From: Anaerolineae bacterium | GTDB taxonomy: Bacteria; Chloroflexota; Anaerolineae; Aggregatilineales; Phototrophicaceae | Assembly: GCA_023382675.1 (NCBI GenBank) | Contig: JAHDWN010000002.1 | Location: forward strand, 203,000-257,060 | Direction: 5' to 3' | Length of the DNA stretch: 54,061 nucleotides | Part shown: positions 40,712 to 48,985 of the stretch, piece by piece | Layout of the letters: every line of letters starts with the position of its first letter | Position numbering within the stretch: the stretch's first letter is position 1 | Made by a program: the position numbers and the translations under genes | The notes under the pieces: model-generated | The model's input: only the letters and a program-made list of their open reading frames with translations | The model's database searches: none | What the model was told of the DNA's origin: nothing

Positions 40712-43657
40712 TTGGCGACGATCTCACAGGTGGTGCGCAGGCATCGCAAACGAATCGAACGCAAGCGCGCGCAGGATGCGCGCAGGCAAACCTGGACGTA
40801 TGTGCTCGTCGGGCTGTTCGGCCTGTTCATCGCCCTGCCGCTGCTGGCGATGATGGGCACGACGATCTTCTTCTACAGCCGCGCCGTCCAGGATCTGCCG
40901 ACACCAGCGGATACCTTCGCGCGCGAGTCGCGCAGTGGCATCACTGAACTGTACGACCGCAGCGGATCGACTCTGCTCTATCAGGTGCGCGATCCGCTCG
41001 GCGATCAGCGCACGGTGATCTCGCTCGATTCGCTGCCGCCTTACGTGCTCGCGGCGACCCTGCAAACCGAAGACCCGGACTTCCTGACGGCGACGCGCTT
41101 CAACCCGCTGGTACTTTTCCTACGCATGTGGGATCACATCCTGTTCGAGGCGCTGCCGCCCGATCCATCGCTGACCGGACGGCTGGTGCGCAATGTCATC
41201 CTGCCGCAGACAGAGCGCGTCAGCAACGATGATCGCTTGCGCGAACTCATCCTTGTCGCCGAGATCAACCGCCGCTATGCGCCACTCGAAATCCTGGAGT
41301 GGCATCTCAACACCAATTACTACGGCAACGAAGCCTATGGCATCGAAGCCGCGGCCCAGATCTACCTGGGCAAGTCCGCCGTCAGCCTGACACTGGACGA
41401 GGCCGCGCTCCTGGCGGCGATCCCGACCGCGCCGCAGTACAACCCGTTCGATAACCGGGTGGCGGCGCAGGGGCGGCAGCAGGACTTGCTGCGCGCGCTG
41501 TTCAACAACGGCCAGATCACCCGCGCCGATTACGACACCGCCGTCGGCACCGTCACGGCGGTGCGCCCGTCGAGCGGCCTGACGCCGCAGGTCGCGCCGG
41601 AGTATGCGCTGTATGCACGCGGCCAGGCGGAAGACATCCTCGACAGCCTGGGCCGTGACGGCGCGCAGTTGGTGGCACGCGGTGGGCTGCGCATCACGAC
41701 CGCGCTCGATCTCGATCTGTACCAGCAGGCAGACTGCGTTCTGACGGGCTATCTGCGCCATGTGCGCGGCGAGCAGGCGACTGCCAGCGCCGTGCCCTGC
41801 CCGGCCTACGCGCTCGTGCCCAACGTGGCGCTGACCGGCAATACGCCGCCGGATACCGGCGCGGTGGTCGTCATTGACGTGAAGACGGGCGAACTGCGCG
41901 CGATTGTCGGCGATGCGCGCGCCGCCGCGCACCAGCCAGGGCCGACGCTCCAGCCGTTCGTCTATCTCCAGGCCTTTCTCGGCGGCTACAACCCGGCGTC
42001 GATGGTGCTCGACATCCCGACGCGGCTGCCCGGCGCACAGGAAGGTCTGATCTACACGCCGACCAACCCCGATGGCTCCTTCCGCGGCCCGATGAACCTG
42101 CGCGATGCCATGAGCGCGGGCTTACTCCCGCCCGCCGCGCAGGTTGCGCAGGAACAGGGCATGTTCCGCATCATCCGCTTGGCGCACCAGATGGGCATCA
42201 CCAGCCTGGACGACACGGCGCAGGTGCTGCTGCTGGATCAGGGCGGCGGCGTCTCGGTGCTGGACATGACCTATGCCTACTCGGTCTTCGCCTCGTTGGG
42301 GCAGATGCGCGGCATACCAACCGAGCCGGTCGGGCGCGGCTTCCGCGTGCGCGACCCGGTCGCGGTACTCAAGATCGAAGCGCCGGACGGCGAAGTTCTC
42401 TGGCAGTACGATCAGGCGCAGGTAGCGACGAATCAGATCACGATCCCGGAGCGCGGCCTGGCTTATCTGGTCAACGACATCCTGGCCGACCAGGGCACGC
42501 GCTGGCGTGTCATCGGCCAGGGCACGCCGCTCGATCTGTCGCGGCCGGGCGCGGTCGTCAACGGCGTCGCCGGCGATCCGGAGCGCGGTGGCCAGGGCGA
42601 TGACTGGACGGTCGGTTACACGCCCGATTACGTCGTCGGCGTCGTCATGAACCGCAGCGACGGACAGTCGATGACGCTCGACCCGTTCGGGCTGGAGGGC
42701 GCTGCACCCGTCTGGCGCGGGATCATGGAGTACGTCCACACACGCGACGAACTCCCGGCCTCGCGCTGGGAGCGCCCGTTCAATATCGTCGAGGCGGCTG
42801 TGTGCGAGCGCTCTGGCCTGCTGCCGAATGGCGTCTGCCCACCGCGCACGGAGATCTTCCTCGACGGGATGCAAACCGCGCTGCGCCGCGACACCTACTG
42901 GCAGGCAGTGGACATCAACAGCCGCACGCGCCAGCTGGCCACGGTCAACACGCCCGCCGAGCTGCGCAGCCAGCAGGTCTATTTCATCCCGCCGGATGCC
43001 GCGCTCGATTGGTGGCGCGCCAACAATCAGCCGCTGCCGCCGGAAGAATTCGACAGCGTCAGCCGCCCGGAGATCCTCTCGACCGCGCAGATCCTCGCCC
43101 CGGCGCAGTTCGATCAGGTGGGCGGCGTCGTTCAGGTGCGCGGCAGCATTGACGCGCCGAACATCCAGTCGTACCAGCTTGCTTACGGCGAAGGCCGCAA
43201 CCCCACCGCCTGGATCGACATTGGCGAGGCGCAGGCGGTCGTCCCGCCCGGCGGAGTGCTCGGCGAATGGGACACGCGCGGGCTGAACGGCATCTACAGC
43301 TTGCTGCTGACGGTCGTCATGCAGAATGGCACCAGCGAGTCGCAGGCTGTCCAGGTCAGCGTCGATAATACGCCGCCGACGGTCGAACTGCGCGCGGGCG
43401 AACCGGGTCAGATCTTCCGCTTCCCTGGCGACCGCGTCATCAACCTGGAGGCGATTGCCGTCGATAACCTCGCTATGCGCAGCGTCGAGTTCTACGCAGA
43501 CGGCGAATTCATCGGCACGGCGGAGCAGTATCCATTCGGCTTTAGCTGGAATGTGACCGGCGTCGGCGACGTGACGTTTACAGCCATCGCCTACGATCAG
43601 GTCGGCAACAGCGCGACCGCCGAGCTTGCCGTTCAGGTCGTCCGGTCCGGGTCGTAG
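40712..43657 (+). CDS. Class A PBP-like protein with inactivated transpeptidase (pseudo-PBP) and C-terminal Ig-like domain
   Basis: A 981-residue protein: cytoplasmic basic N-terminus, one membrane helix (29-55), GT51-like lobe (about 75-285), transpeptidase-like domain (about 375-690), then a Pro-rich stretch and an Ig-like domain (about 885-980). The GT51 C-lobe is well kept (EWHLNTNYYGNEAYGIEAAA), with Glu120 and Glu178 retained, but the His-x-Gly after the first Glu and the TQQLxKN motif (now SLTGRLVRN) are changed. In the transpeptidase the SxxK motif reads PTLQ (411-414), SxN is not recognisable, and KTG reads VAG (619-621), while the flanking WTVGYTPDYVVGVV is intact. Penicillin binding and crosslinking are therefore unlikely. 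TTG start with GAGG ten bases upstream. Confidence 0.85.
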   Translation: MATISQVVRRHRKRIERKRAQDARRQTWTYVLVGLFGLFIALPLLAMMGTTIFFYSRAVQDLPTPADTFARESRSGITELYDRSGSTLLYQVRDPLGDQRTVISLDSLPPYVLAATLQTEDPDFLTATRFNPLVLFLRMWDHILFEALPPDPSLTGRLVRNVILPQTERVSNDDRLRELILVAEINRRYAPLEILEWHLNTNYYGNEAYGIEAAAQIYLGKSAVSLTLDEAALLAAIPTAPQYNPFDNRVAAQGRQQDLLRALFNNGQITRADYDTAVGTVTAVRPSSGLTPQVAPEYALYARGQAEDILDSLGRDGAQLVARGGLRITTALDLDLYQQADCVLTGYLRHVRGEQATASAVPCPAYALVPNVALTGNTPPDTGAVVVIDVKTGELRAIVGDARAAAHQPGPTLQPFVYLQAFLGGYNPASMVLDIPTRLPGAQEGLIYTPTNPDGSFRGPMNLRDAMSAGLLPPAAQVAQEQGMFRIIRLAHQMGITSLDDTAQVLLLDQGGGVSVLDMTYAYSVFASLGQMRGIPTEPVGRGFRVRDPVAVLKIEAPDGEVLWQYDQAQVATNQITIPERGLAYLVNDILADQGTRWRVIGQGTPLDLSRPGAVVNGVAGDPERGGQGDDWTVGYTPDYVVGVVMNRSDGQSMTLDPFGLEGAAPVWRGIMEYVHTRDELPASRWERPFNIVEAAVCERSGLLPNGVCPPRTEIFLDGMQTALRRDTYWQAVDINSRTRQLATVNTPAELRSQQVYFIPPDAALDWWRANNQPLPPEEFDSVSRPEILSTAQILAPAQFDQVGGVVQVRGSIDAPNIQSYQLAYGEGRNPTAWIDIGEAQAVVPPGGVLGEWDTRGLNGIYSLLLTVVMQNGTSESQAVQVSVDNTPPTVELRAGEPGQIFRFPGDRVINLEAIAVDNLAMRSVEFYADGEFIGTAEQYPFGFSWNVTGVGDVTFTAIAYDQVGNSATAELAVQVVRSGS

Positions 43658-43692
43658 ATCGCCCTCGGCTCACGGTCAGCCTTCACCACTGG

Positions 43693-43712
43693 ATAGTGTA
43701 GTTTGACACTAT
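43693..43712. promoter_or_regulatory. Inverted repeat upstream of the alpha/beta hydrolase gene
   Basis: ATAGTGT (43693-43699) and ACACTAT (43706-43712) are perfect 7-base arms with a 6-base spacer containing TTTG. It lies 36 bases after the PBP-like stop and 61 bases before the hydrolase start. It could be an operator or a weak terminator. No T-run. Confidence 0.4.
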
Positions 43713-43772
43713 GGCTGTCGCTGCGACCCGCGTATGCTGAGAATGTCGCGGTTGAAGTCTCCGAAGGTCATT

Positions 43773-44600
43773 ATGAACGCCGCAAGCGATGCCCTTTACG
43801 AACGTGCCCTGGCCAATTGGCCGCAGCCCTGTGAGACGCGCTTCATCGACACGGCGCTCGGCCAGGCGCACGTGATTGTCAGCGGCGATCCGGCTGCGCC
43901 GGCGCTGCTGCTCGTGCATGGCGCGGGCCTGAATGCCACCCTGTGGGCGCGCCAGATCGCCGAATTCAGCGCCCATTTCCGCACCTACGCCATCGATCTG
44001 CCCGGCCAGACGGGGCGCAGCGCCCGCGTGCGGATGCCGACGCGCGGCTCGGCCATGGCCGATTGGGTCGCCGCCGTGCTCGACGGCCTGGGCGTGCAGC
44101 AAACGATGGTGCTCGGCGCGTCGCTCGGTGGCTGGGTGTCGCTGTTGTTCGCCGCCCACCATCCAGAGCGCGTCCGCAAGCTGGCGCTGCTCGTGCCCGG
44201 CGGGATCGTCCCGGCCAAGATCGTCGGCGGGCTGCGTCTGCTTGCCTATGCCGCGCTGAGTGGCAGACCTGGCTACGAGCGCCTGTATGGTGCCATGTCC
44301 TACCACGAACTTGACGCCGACACGCTCGATCTGCTGGCGACCTCGACGCAGGCGCAGTCACTACGCACGGCCATCGCGCCGCCCAGGCTGTCTAACGATG
44401 TGCTCCGGCGCGTGACGATGCCGACGCTGATCCTGGTCGGCGTGCGCGATTTCTTCTTCCCGCCGGATCAGGTGATGGCGCGGGCGCGCAGCCTGCTGCC
44501 GGATGTCACCATCCGCCAACTGCCCGAAAGCGATCATCTCCTGCTGCGCGATCAGCCGGAACTGATGATGCAAGAGCTGATGGCGTTTCTCACGCCTTGA
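43773..44600 (+). CDS. Alpha/beta hydrolase
   Basis: A 275-residue alpha/beta hydrolase with oxyanion segment LLLVHGAGLNATLW, nucleophile Ser117 in GASLGG, a probable catalytic Asp in LVGVRDFFFPP and His in LPESDHLLLRD. The substrate is unknown; relatives include esterases, haloperoxidase-like enzymes and C-C hydrolases. ATG 43773 has GAAGG five bases upstream; the frame extends to 43734. Its last 11 bases overlap the end of the convergent glycosyltransferase gene. Confidence 0.85.
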   Translation: MNAASDALYERALANWPQPCETRFIDTALGQAHVIVSGDPAAPALLLVHGAGLNATLWARQIAEFSAHFRTYAIDLPGQTGRSARVRMPTRGSAMADWVAAVLDGLGVQQTMVLGASLGGWVSLLFAAHHPERVRKLALLVPGGIVPAKIVGGLRLLAYAALSGRPGYERLYGAMSYHELDADTLDLLATSTQAQSLRTAIAPPRLSNDVLRRVTMPTLILVGVRDFFFPPDQVMARARSLLPDVTIRQLPESDHLLLRDQPELMMQELMAFLTP

Positions 44601-45876
44601 TCGTCCGCCCTTTCCAGCGGACACCGCCATAGCGAATCTGCCACCAGAGAGCCTGCGCCGCGATCCACGTCATCAACAGCGCCGACACAGGCAGCAGCAG
44701 CGCATCGCCCACGCGCTGGCGTGTGACCGCCGCCGTCAGCGCACGCACGCCGACGCCAAGCACACACAATCCGAGCGCACCGGCGAAGTCGACAGTCTCA
44801 GGGCTGGTGCCGCCAGCGAGCACGAGCCAGATCAGCCACGCCCACGGAAACAGAAGAATCAGCCAGTGAAACAGCGTGCCCAGGAGCAATCCGAAGACGC
44901 TGCCATACCCGGCGATGATGTTTTTGGCGAAGCCATCGCGCACTTCGCGCCAGCCGGTGTACATGCGGCAGCCAATCAGCCCGCCGCCGTCAGCGGTGCG
45001 CAGGCGCAGCCCGGCCCGCTTGATCAAGCGCGCGAAGACGATGTCCTCGACGATGCGGTCGCGCACAGCTTCATGCCCACCGATCCGGTCGTAAGCGCTG
45101 CGGCGAAAGCACAGACACTGCCCATTCGCGGCAGCCAGCGACGCAAAAGGCACATGATGCACAGCCAGCGCCGGGAGATAGCCGAGGATGACGAACGCCA
45201 TCAGCGGCACGACCAATCGCTCGCCCCAGGTGATCGTCGTCTGCGTCGGCCAGACGGTCAGCAGGTCAGCGCGCGTCCGTTCCATCTCGGCCAGCAGCGC
45301 CGCGACTGCCTCCGCCTCCCAGCGCACGTCCGCATCAGTGAAGATGAGCACGTCGCCGCGCGCCGCCGTGCCCAGTTGTTGACACGCCCAGTTCTTGCCC
45401 AACCAGCCTTCCGGCAGTGCCGCGCCATCGATCACCCGCACGCGCGAGTCACCCTCCGCTGCGGCTAAGGCCAGCGCGCGCGTGTCGTCGCTCGAATGAT
45501 CGTCCAGGATCAGGATTTCCACGTTGGCGTAGGTCTGCGCCCGCAGCCTGAGCACCGCCTGGCCGATGACATCCGCCTCGTCCCGCGCCGGGATGCAGAT
45601 CGATACATGATGCTCAGACGCCGATTCAGAGTGAATTGCTTGAACCGCTTTTACATCCCCACCCCTGAACCTGTGGTTCGTCCCCTCCCCATCGCGATGG
45701 GGAGGGGATTGAGGGGAGAGGATGCCCGCATCTGTAATGTCCTCAGATTGCACTGGCGTTCCCACTTGCTCTTGTGAGACCGCCAGCCGCGCGAACGTCA
45801 GCGCGTTCAGGATCGCGACACCCGCGATCCCGATCAGCGCCAGGCCAGCAGCGAGCGCGATCAGGTCGAGCGCCAT
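44590..45876 (-). CDS. Membrane family 2 glycosyltransferase, CruG-like
   Basis: A 428-residue protein with an N-terminal membrane helix (1-25), a GT2 domain and three or four C-terminal helices. GT2 features are VSICIPARDEADVIGQAVLR, the UDP-binding ILDDHSSDDT, GWLGKNWACQQLG, the metal-binding DADV and the acceptor-site VEDIVFARLIKRAG. This is the arrangement of CruG carotenoid glycosyltransferases and some hopanoid-associated enzymes. It overlaps the plsY-like gene by 16 bases and is the last gene of the carotenoid-type operon. Between helix 1 and the GT2 domain (about residues 40-75) lies low-complexity sequence encoded in part by a 26-bp palindrome. The long frame up to 46632 is a shadow. 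Confidence 0.88.
   Translation of the reverse strand: MALDLIALAAGLALIGIAGVAILNALTFARLAVSQEQVGTPVQSEDITDAGILSPQSPPHRDGEGTNHRFRGGDVKAVQAIHSESASEHHVSICIPARDEADVIGQAVLRLRAQTYANVEILILDDHSSDDTRALALAAAEGDSRVRVIDGAALPEGWLGKNWACQQLGTAARGDVLIFTDADVRWEAEAVAALLAEMERTRADLLTVWPTQTTITWGERLVVPLMAFVILGYLPALAVHHVPFASLAAANGQCLCFRRSAYDRIGGHEAVRDRIVEDIVFARLIKRAGLRLRTADGGGLIGCRMYTGWREVRDGFAKNIIAGYGSVFGLLLGTLFHWLILLFPWAWLIWLVLAGGTSPETVDFAGALGLCVLGVGVRALTAAVTRQRVGDALLLPVSALLMTWIAAQALWWQIRYGGVRWKGRTIKA
45682..45707. repeat. 26-bp perfect palindrome inside the glycosyltransferase coding sequence
   Basis: CCCCTCCCCATCG is followed immediately by its exact complement. GATTGAGGGGAGAGG follows on the right, giving the look of the C-rich REP-type elements usually found between genes. 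Here it lies in frame inside the glycosyltransferase gene and encodes part of a Ser/Pro/His/Arg-rich linker. Confidence 0.8.
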
Positions 45877-46466
45877 ATGAGCCGCTTGAATGAGGGGCGC
45901 AGGTCGAGCGGGCGGCGCAAATCGGCGCGGTACTTGTAGGCGAACAAGGCAGCATTCAGCGCCAGCACCGACAGCCAGACCGGATCGGGATAGGTGATCA
46001 GATAGTAGGCGAACATGCAGCCGGTCATCAGCATGACCGCCCAGCCGGAACCGGCCACGATACTGAACCAGAGGCCGAGCAGGATGCCCATGAATGTCGG
46101 CGCCTCCCAGGCCGTCAGCCCGACCCAGACGCCGAACGTGACCGCGACCGCCTTGCCGCCTTTGAAGCCGAGCCAGGGCGAAAAGGCATGGCCGAGCACC
46201 GGCGCAATCGCCACAGCGACGAGCGGCGCGCCGTCGATGTGCAGGAACCAGCGCCCCAGCCCAACCGGGATCGCGCCTTTGAACACGTCGAGCATGAGCG
46301 CCGCGAAGCCCCAGGCTTTGCCACCTGCCGCCATGACGTTGAACGCGCCGGGGTTGCCGTCGCCGACCTCGCGGATGTCCTGGCGCAGCGCCAGCCTGCC
46401 GAGCCAGAGCGAAAACATCACTGAGCCGGAGAGAAAGCCCGCGACCGTCAGAAGCGCCGCCGTCAT
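45861..46466 (-). CDS. PlsY-like acyl-phosphate glycerol-3-phosphate acyltransferase family protein
   Basis: A 201-residue polytopic membrane protein with the three PlsY motifs: GSVMFSLWLGR with DIREVGDGNPGAFN (about 14-43), LDVFKGAIPV (59-68) and GHAFSPWLGFKGGKAVAV (92-109). PlsY transfers an acyl group from acyl phosphate to glycerol-3-phosphate. Motif 1 reads GDGNPGAFN where canonical enzymes have GSGNIGATN, so the acceptor could differ. The ATG overlaps the CruF stop (ATGA). Set in a CruF-CruG operon, it may acylate a carotenoid glycoside or simply be the housekeeping enzyme; context favours the former as a hypothesis. Confidence 0.85.
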   Translation of the reverse strand: MTAALLTVAGFLSGSVMFSLWLGRLALRQDIREVGDGNPGAFNVMAAGGKAWGFAALMLDVFKGAIPVGLGRWFLHIDGAPLVAVAIAPVLGHAFSPWLGFKGGKAVAVTFGVWVGLTAWEAPTFMGILLGLWFSIVAGSGWAVMLMTGCMFAYYLITYPDPVWLSVLALNAALFAYKYRADLRRPLDLRPSFKRLIWRST

Positions 46467-47254
46467 GGTGCGCCCTTTCGCAACCGCAGCAGCGCCAGCG
46501 CGAAAACCGTGCCCATGACCAGACTGCCGACCAGCGCCGGGCCGGGCAAGCCCCAGAAGAATAACTGACCGATGAATTGCAGCGCCCACGTAATCGCATA
46601 GATCGCCAGCAGCGGCGCGAGCGGCAGGTCACGCGGGCGAACCAGCAATGTGATCAACGCCGTGACGAGCAGCCAGCCGGCGAAATTCACCGGCGGGATG
46701 CCGAAGTAGGTCAGCCCGCCCGCGCTCTCCCACTGCCAGACGTTCCAGTTGACCATCTGCGGATCAAGAAAGAAATCCCAGGCCGTCATCGCCACCGCGC
46801 TCGCGGCGACGAAGCCCGCGCCTCCCCAGCGCCCGGCCAGCGCACGCCCGACCGCCCAGGCCGGTGGCAGCATCATCAGCCAGGCCAGCGGCACGAGCAG
46901 CGGCACGCCGCCAAGCTGTGGCTGGAAACGATCGGTGTAGATGTAATCGCCGAAGGGGAAGCCGGTGTTGTGGCCGATGAACTCCGAGGCCCAGGCGACG
47001 ACGAGCGTGATCCCGTAGGCAAGCTGTGTCCGCCGCGTGCCCCAGGCGCGCAGCGTCACGAACAGGACAGCGCTGACCTGCGCCAGCACGCCGAGCGCAA
47101 TGCCGACCGTCAGCCCGGCCTGGCCGAGCGTCCACAGCAGGATCGGCACGGTGATGAAGATCAGCGTCCAGCCCGTCAGCACAAGCGCGGTCTGTCGGTC
47201 GATGCTGCGCAGCAGCGGCAAGGCGAAACGCGACCGTATATCGACGGCTCTCAT
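46463..47254 (-). CDS. cruF: Carotenoid biosynthesis protein, CruF-like (carotenoid 1',2'-hydratase)
   Basis: A 263-residue protein with about seven membrane helices, of the DUF422 family that includes CruF and bacterioruberin-type hydratases. Characteristic runs are WASEFIGHNTGFPFGDYIYT (46 residues before the middle) and AWDFFLDPQMVNWNVWQWE, with the acidic residues thought to act in water addition to the psi end of gamma-carotene or lycopene. ATG 47254 shares a base with the stop of the upstream gene, and the end overlaps the plsY-like gene by four bases, so translation is coupled. In cyanobacteria CruF and CruG together make myxol-type glycosides; a similar product is inferred here. Confidence 0.88.
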   Translation of the reverse strand: MRAVDIRSRFALPLLRSIDRQTALVLTGWTLIFITVPILLWTLGQAGLTVGIALGVLAQVSAVLFVTLRAWGTRRTQLAYGITLVVAWASEFIGHNTGFPFGDYIYTDRFQPQLGGVPLLVPLAWLMMLPPAWAVGRALAGRWGGAGFVAASAVAMTAWDFFLDPQMVNWNVWQWESAGGLTYFGIPPVNFAGWLLVTALITLLVRPRDLPLAPLLAIYAITWALQFIGQLFFWGLPGPALVGSLVMGTVFALALLRLRKGAP

Positions 47255-48249
47255 CAAACGATCAACCTCTCCCACTCCCCAGCGACTTCCAGCCCCGCGC
47301 AGCCGCCGACGCCCTCAAATAAGACATCCGATTCATCTTTGAGCGCGGTCAGTCGCACCTCGATCTCGGATCTGAGCGTTTCCGGCACGCGCTTGCCCAT
47401 CTCGATCTTGTCCGGCCCCGGCAGCGGCGTCGTCTCTGCTCGCCGCGCCAGGATATGCAGTCGGTGTGTGCGGTTGCGCAGCGTCCAATCGACGTGACTC
47501 GCGTCGATCTCCAACCGTTCGGTGCCTGACTGGCGATAGGTCGCGAAACGGTGCAGCACGCCATGATGCCAGAAGCCGACGATGAAGCCGATGAAGGACG
47601 TGCCCATGAACGGGATGACCGCCGCCGATGCTGTCAGGCTCGTGCCCGGCAGGTCGAAATGGTTGGTCTGCATCCACACCCAGCCCGACGGGAACGACTG
47701 CCCCCAATCTTTCTCGATGTAGCCGCGCCCGCCGGAAAACGTCGTCGTCGCGCCATCAATGGTCAGGTCGCCCGCGACGGCGTGATCCAGCCCGACCACA
47801 CCATGATAGCACTCCATGAACGGCAGCCAGCCGAAATAGCCCATGATACCCGGCTCGATGACGCGCGTCGGCCAGCCGATCACGCCGTCGAAGCGCAGAT
47901 CGCCCTGCACGGTGCGCAGGTCGTCATTGATCTCCAGGTGGATGCCATCGTGCGTGAAGACGTTTGCGCCGATGCGCACCTCAAGACGGTCACGGGCGGC
48001 TGCGAAGGCTTCGGGCGGGAAGCGATGATAGGTTGCCTCGCCGTGCAACCCGTCGAACACCTGGATAAAGGCATGATGCCGGTCGGGATCATCGCTCAGG
48101 AAGATGCCGGGAATGATGGCGATGCGCCGCTGGCGGTCGGCGCTGACCATCTTGTAGTACCAGCCTTCGAAGAACGGCGGCTGTTTGCCATGCCCATGAT
48201 AGCGTTCGGGGTGCATGACCAGATCGACGTAGCGGGTAAATGAGGGCAT
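47254..48249 (-). CDS. Tocopherol cyclase-like protein (AttH/CrtC lipocalin-like fold)
   Basis: A 331-residue soluble protein. The N-terminal KQPPFFEGWYYKMVSADRQR and the central GGRGYIEKDWGQSFPSGWVW are hallmarks of the tocopherol-cyclase family, which shares a double beta-barrel fold with AttH and the carotenoid hydratase CrtC. Trp/His/Asp-rich strands (HFDLPG, WHHGVLHRFATY) fit a hydrophobic ligand pocket. It is the first gene of the operon with CruF, PlsY-like and CruG-like genes. A role in cyclising or hydrating an isoprenoid (carotenoid or quinone) is reasonable, but no tocopherol pathway genes are visible. The start at 48249 is chosen from homologue-like sequence; the frame extends to 48300. 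Confidence 0.85.
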   Translation of the reverse strand: MPSFTRYVDLVMHPERYHGHGKQPPFFEGWYYKMVSADRQRRIAIIPGIFLSDDPDRHHAFIQVFDGLHGEATYHRFPPEAFAAARDRLEVRIGANVFTHDGIHLEINDDLRTVQGDLRFDGVIGWPTRVIEPGIMGYFGWLPFMECYHGVVGLDHAVAGDLTIDGATTTFSGGRGYIEKDWGQSFPSGWVWMQTNHFDLPGTSLTASAAVIPFMGTSFIGFIVGFWHHGVLHRFATYRQSGTERLEIDASHVDWTLRNRTHRLHILARRAETTPLPGPDKIEMGKRVPETLRSEIEVRLTALKDESDVLFEGVGGCAGLEVAGEWERLIV

Positions 48250-48327
48250 GGCAGAGGGTTGGCTCCCGTTGGTTGAACGAAGCGACGCATTCTGCCACAC
48301 ATTGGTGAGAAAAGCCTAAATAGCGGA

Positions 48328-48969
48328 TTACGGCTGTGTCAGGCGGTCAAAGTGAGTTCGCAGCCATTCGTCGTGCGGCGGCTGCAAACTGAGATCGAGT
48401 TGCAGCGGCTGCCACGAGCAGGTAAACGTCGAATCTGTTTCCCCCAGCACGTGCCACTGCGCTGCCGTGTCGTCACTTGACATCAGATGGAAAAAGTGAC
48501 GCACAACCGAGCGCGTGACGCTGCTCTGCATGACCCAGCCTGTATGTCTGCCCTTGAGATTGCGCGCGCCTTCGCGGTAGGTCTCTTCCTCATAGGCGAT
48601 GCGGAGGAAATTGCCTTCGCTCTCCAACAACTTGACGCGCATTCCGCGCCGCAGGATGAACGAAGTGACAACCGTCGATGAGTAATCGGGGGTCAATTGG
48701 AGCAAAGCATCGGCGAACATCAAGCCTTCGTCGGCGGCGAACTCGACACGGCGGCTGTTAAGCAGGGCGATGATGCCCAACTGCTTCAACCCGGTCTCTT
48801 CCCTGGACTCGCGTAGCACTGCTGCGCGCGGTGTTTCACTCGCTTCCACCGCCCCCGCGGGCAGTTGAAGCCCGGCGTCCAGGTGGCGGATCACCAGAAT
48901 TTCGTGGGGTTCGGGCAGCCCTCGCGTGATAAAGGCCGTTACTTTTTGCAACTGCCTGTCGTCAGCCAT
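48328..48969 (-). CDS. Nudix hydrolase family protein with long C-terminal region
   Basis: A 213-residue protein. The Nudix box GAVEASETPRAAVLRESREE (then TG) fits G-x5-E-x7-REUxEExG except that the U position is Ser. This motif hydrolyses nucleoside diphosphates linked to another moiety. The last 100 residues after the Nudix fold contain an unassigned domain (GRHTGWVMQSSVTRSVVRHF). It is downstream of the esterase gene by 16 bp in the same direction, so it is probably cotranscribed. TTG 48993 is an alternative start. Confidence 0.8.
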   Translation of the reverse strand: MADDRQLQKVTAFITRGLPEPHEILVIRHLDAGLQLPAGAVEASETPRAAVLRESREETGLKQLGIIALLNSRRVEFAADEGLMFADALLQLTPDYSSTVVTSFILRRGMRVKLLESEGNFLRIAYEEETYREGARNLKGRHTGWVMQSSVTRSVVRHFFHLMSSDDTAAQWHVLGETDSTFTCSWQPLQLDLSLQPPHDEWLRTHFDRLTQP

Positions 48970-48985
48970 GTGCTCTTTTCCTGAA

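Noticed and set aside
45877-46632. N-terminal 250-codon extension of the glycosyltransferase frame
   Set aside because: It runs antiphase through the plsY-like gene; the real start is ATG 45876, which overlaps the plsY stop.
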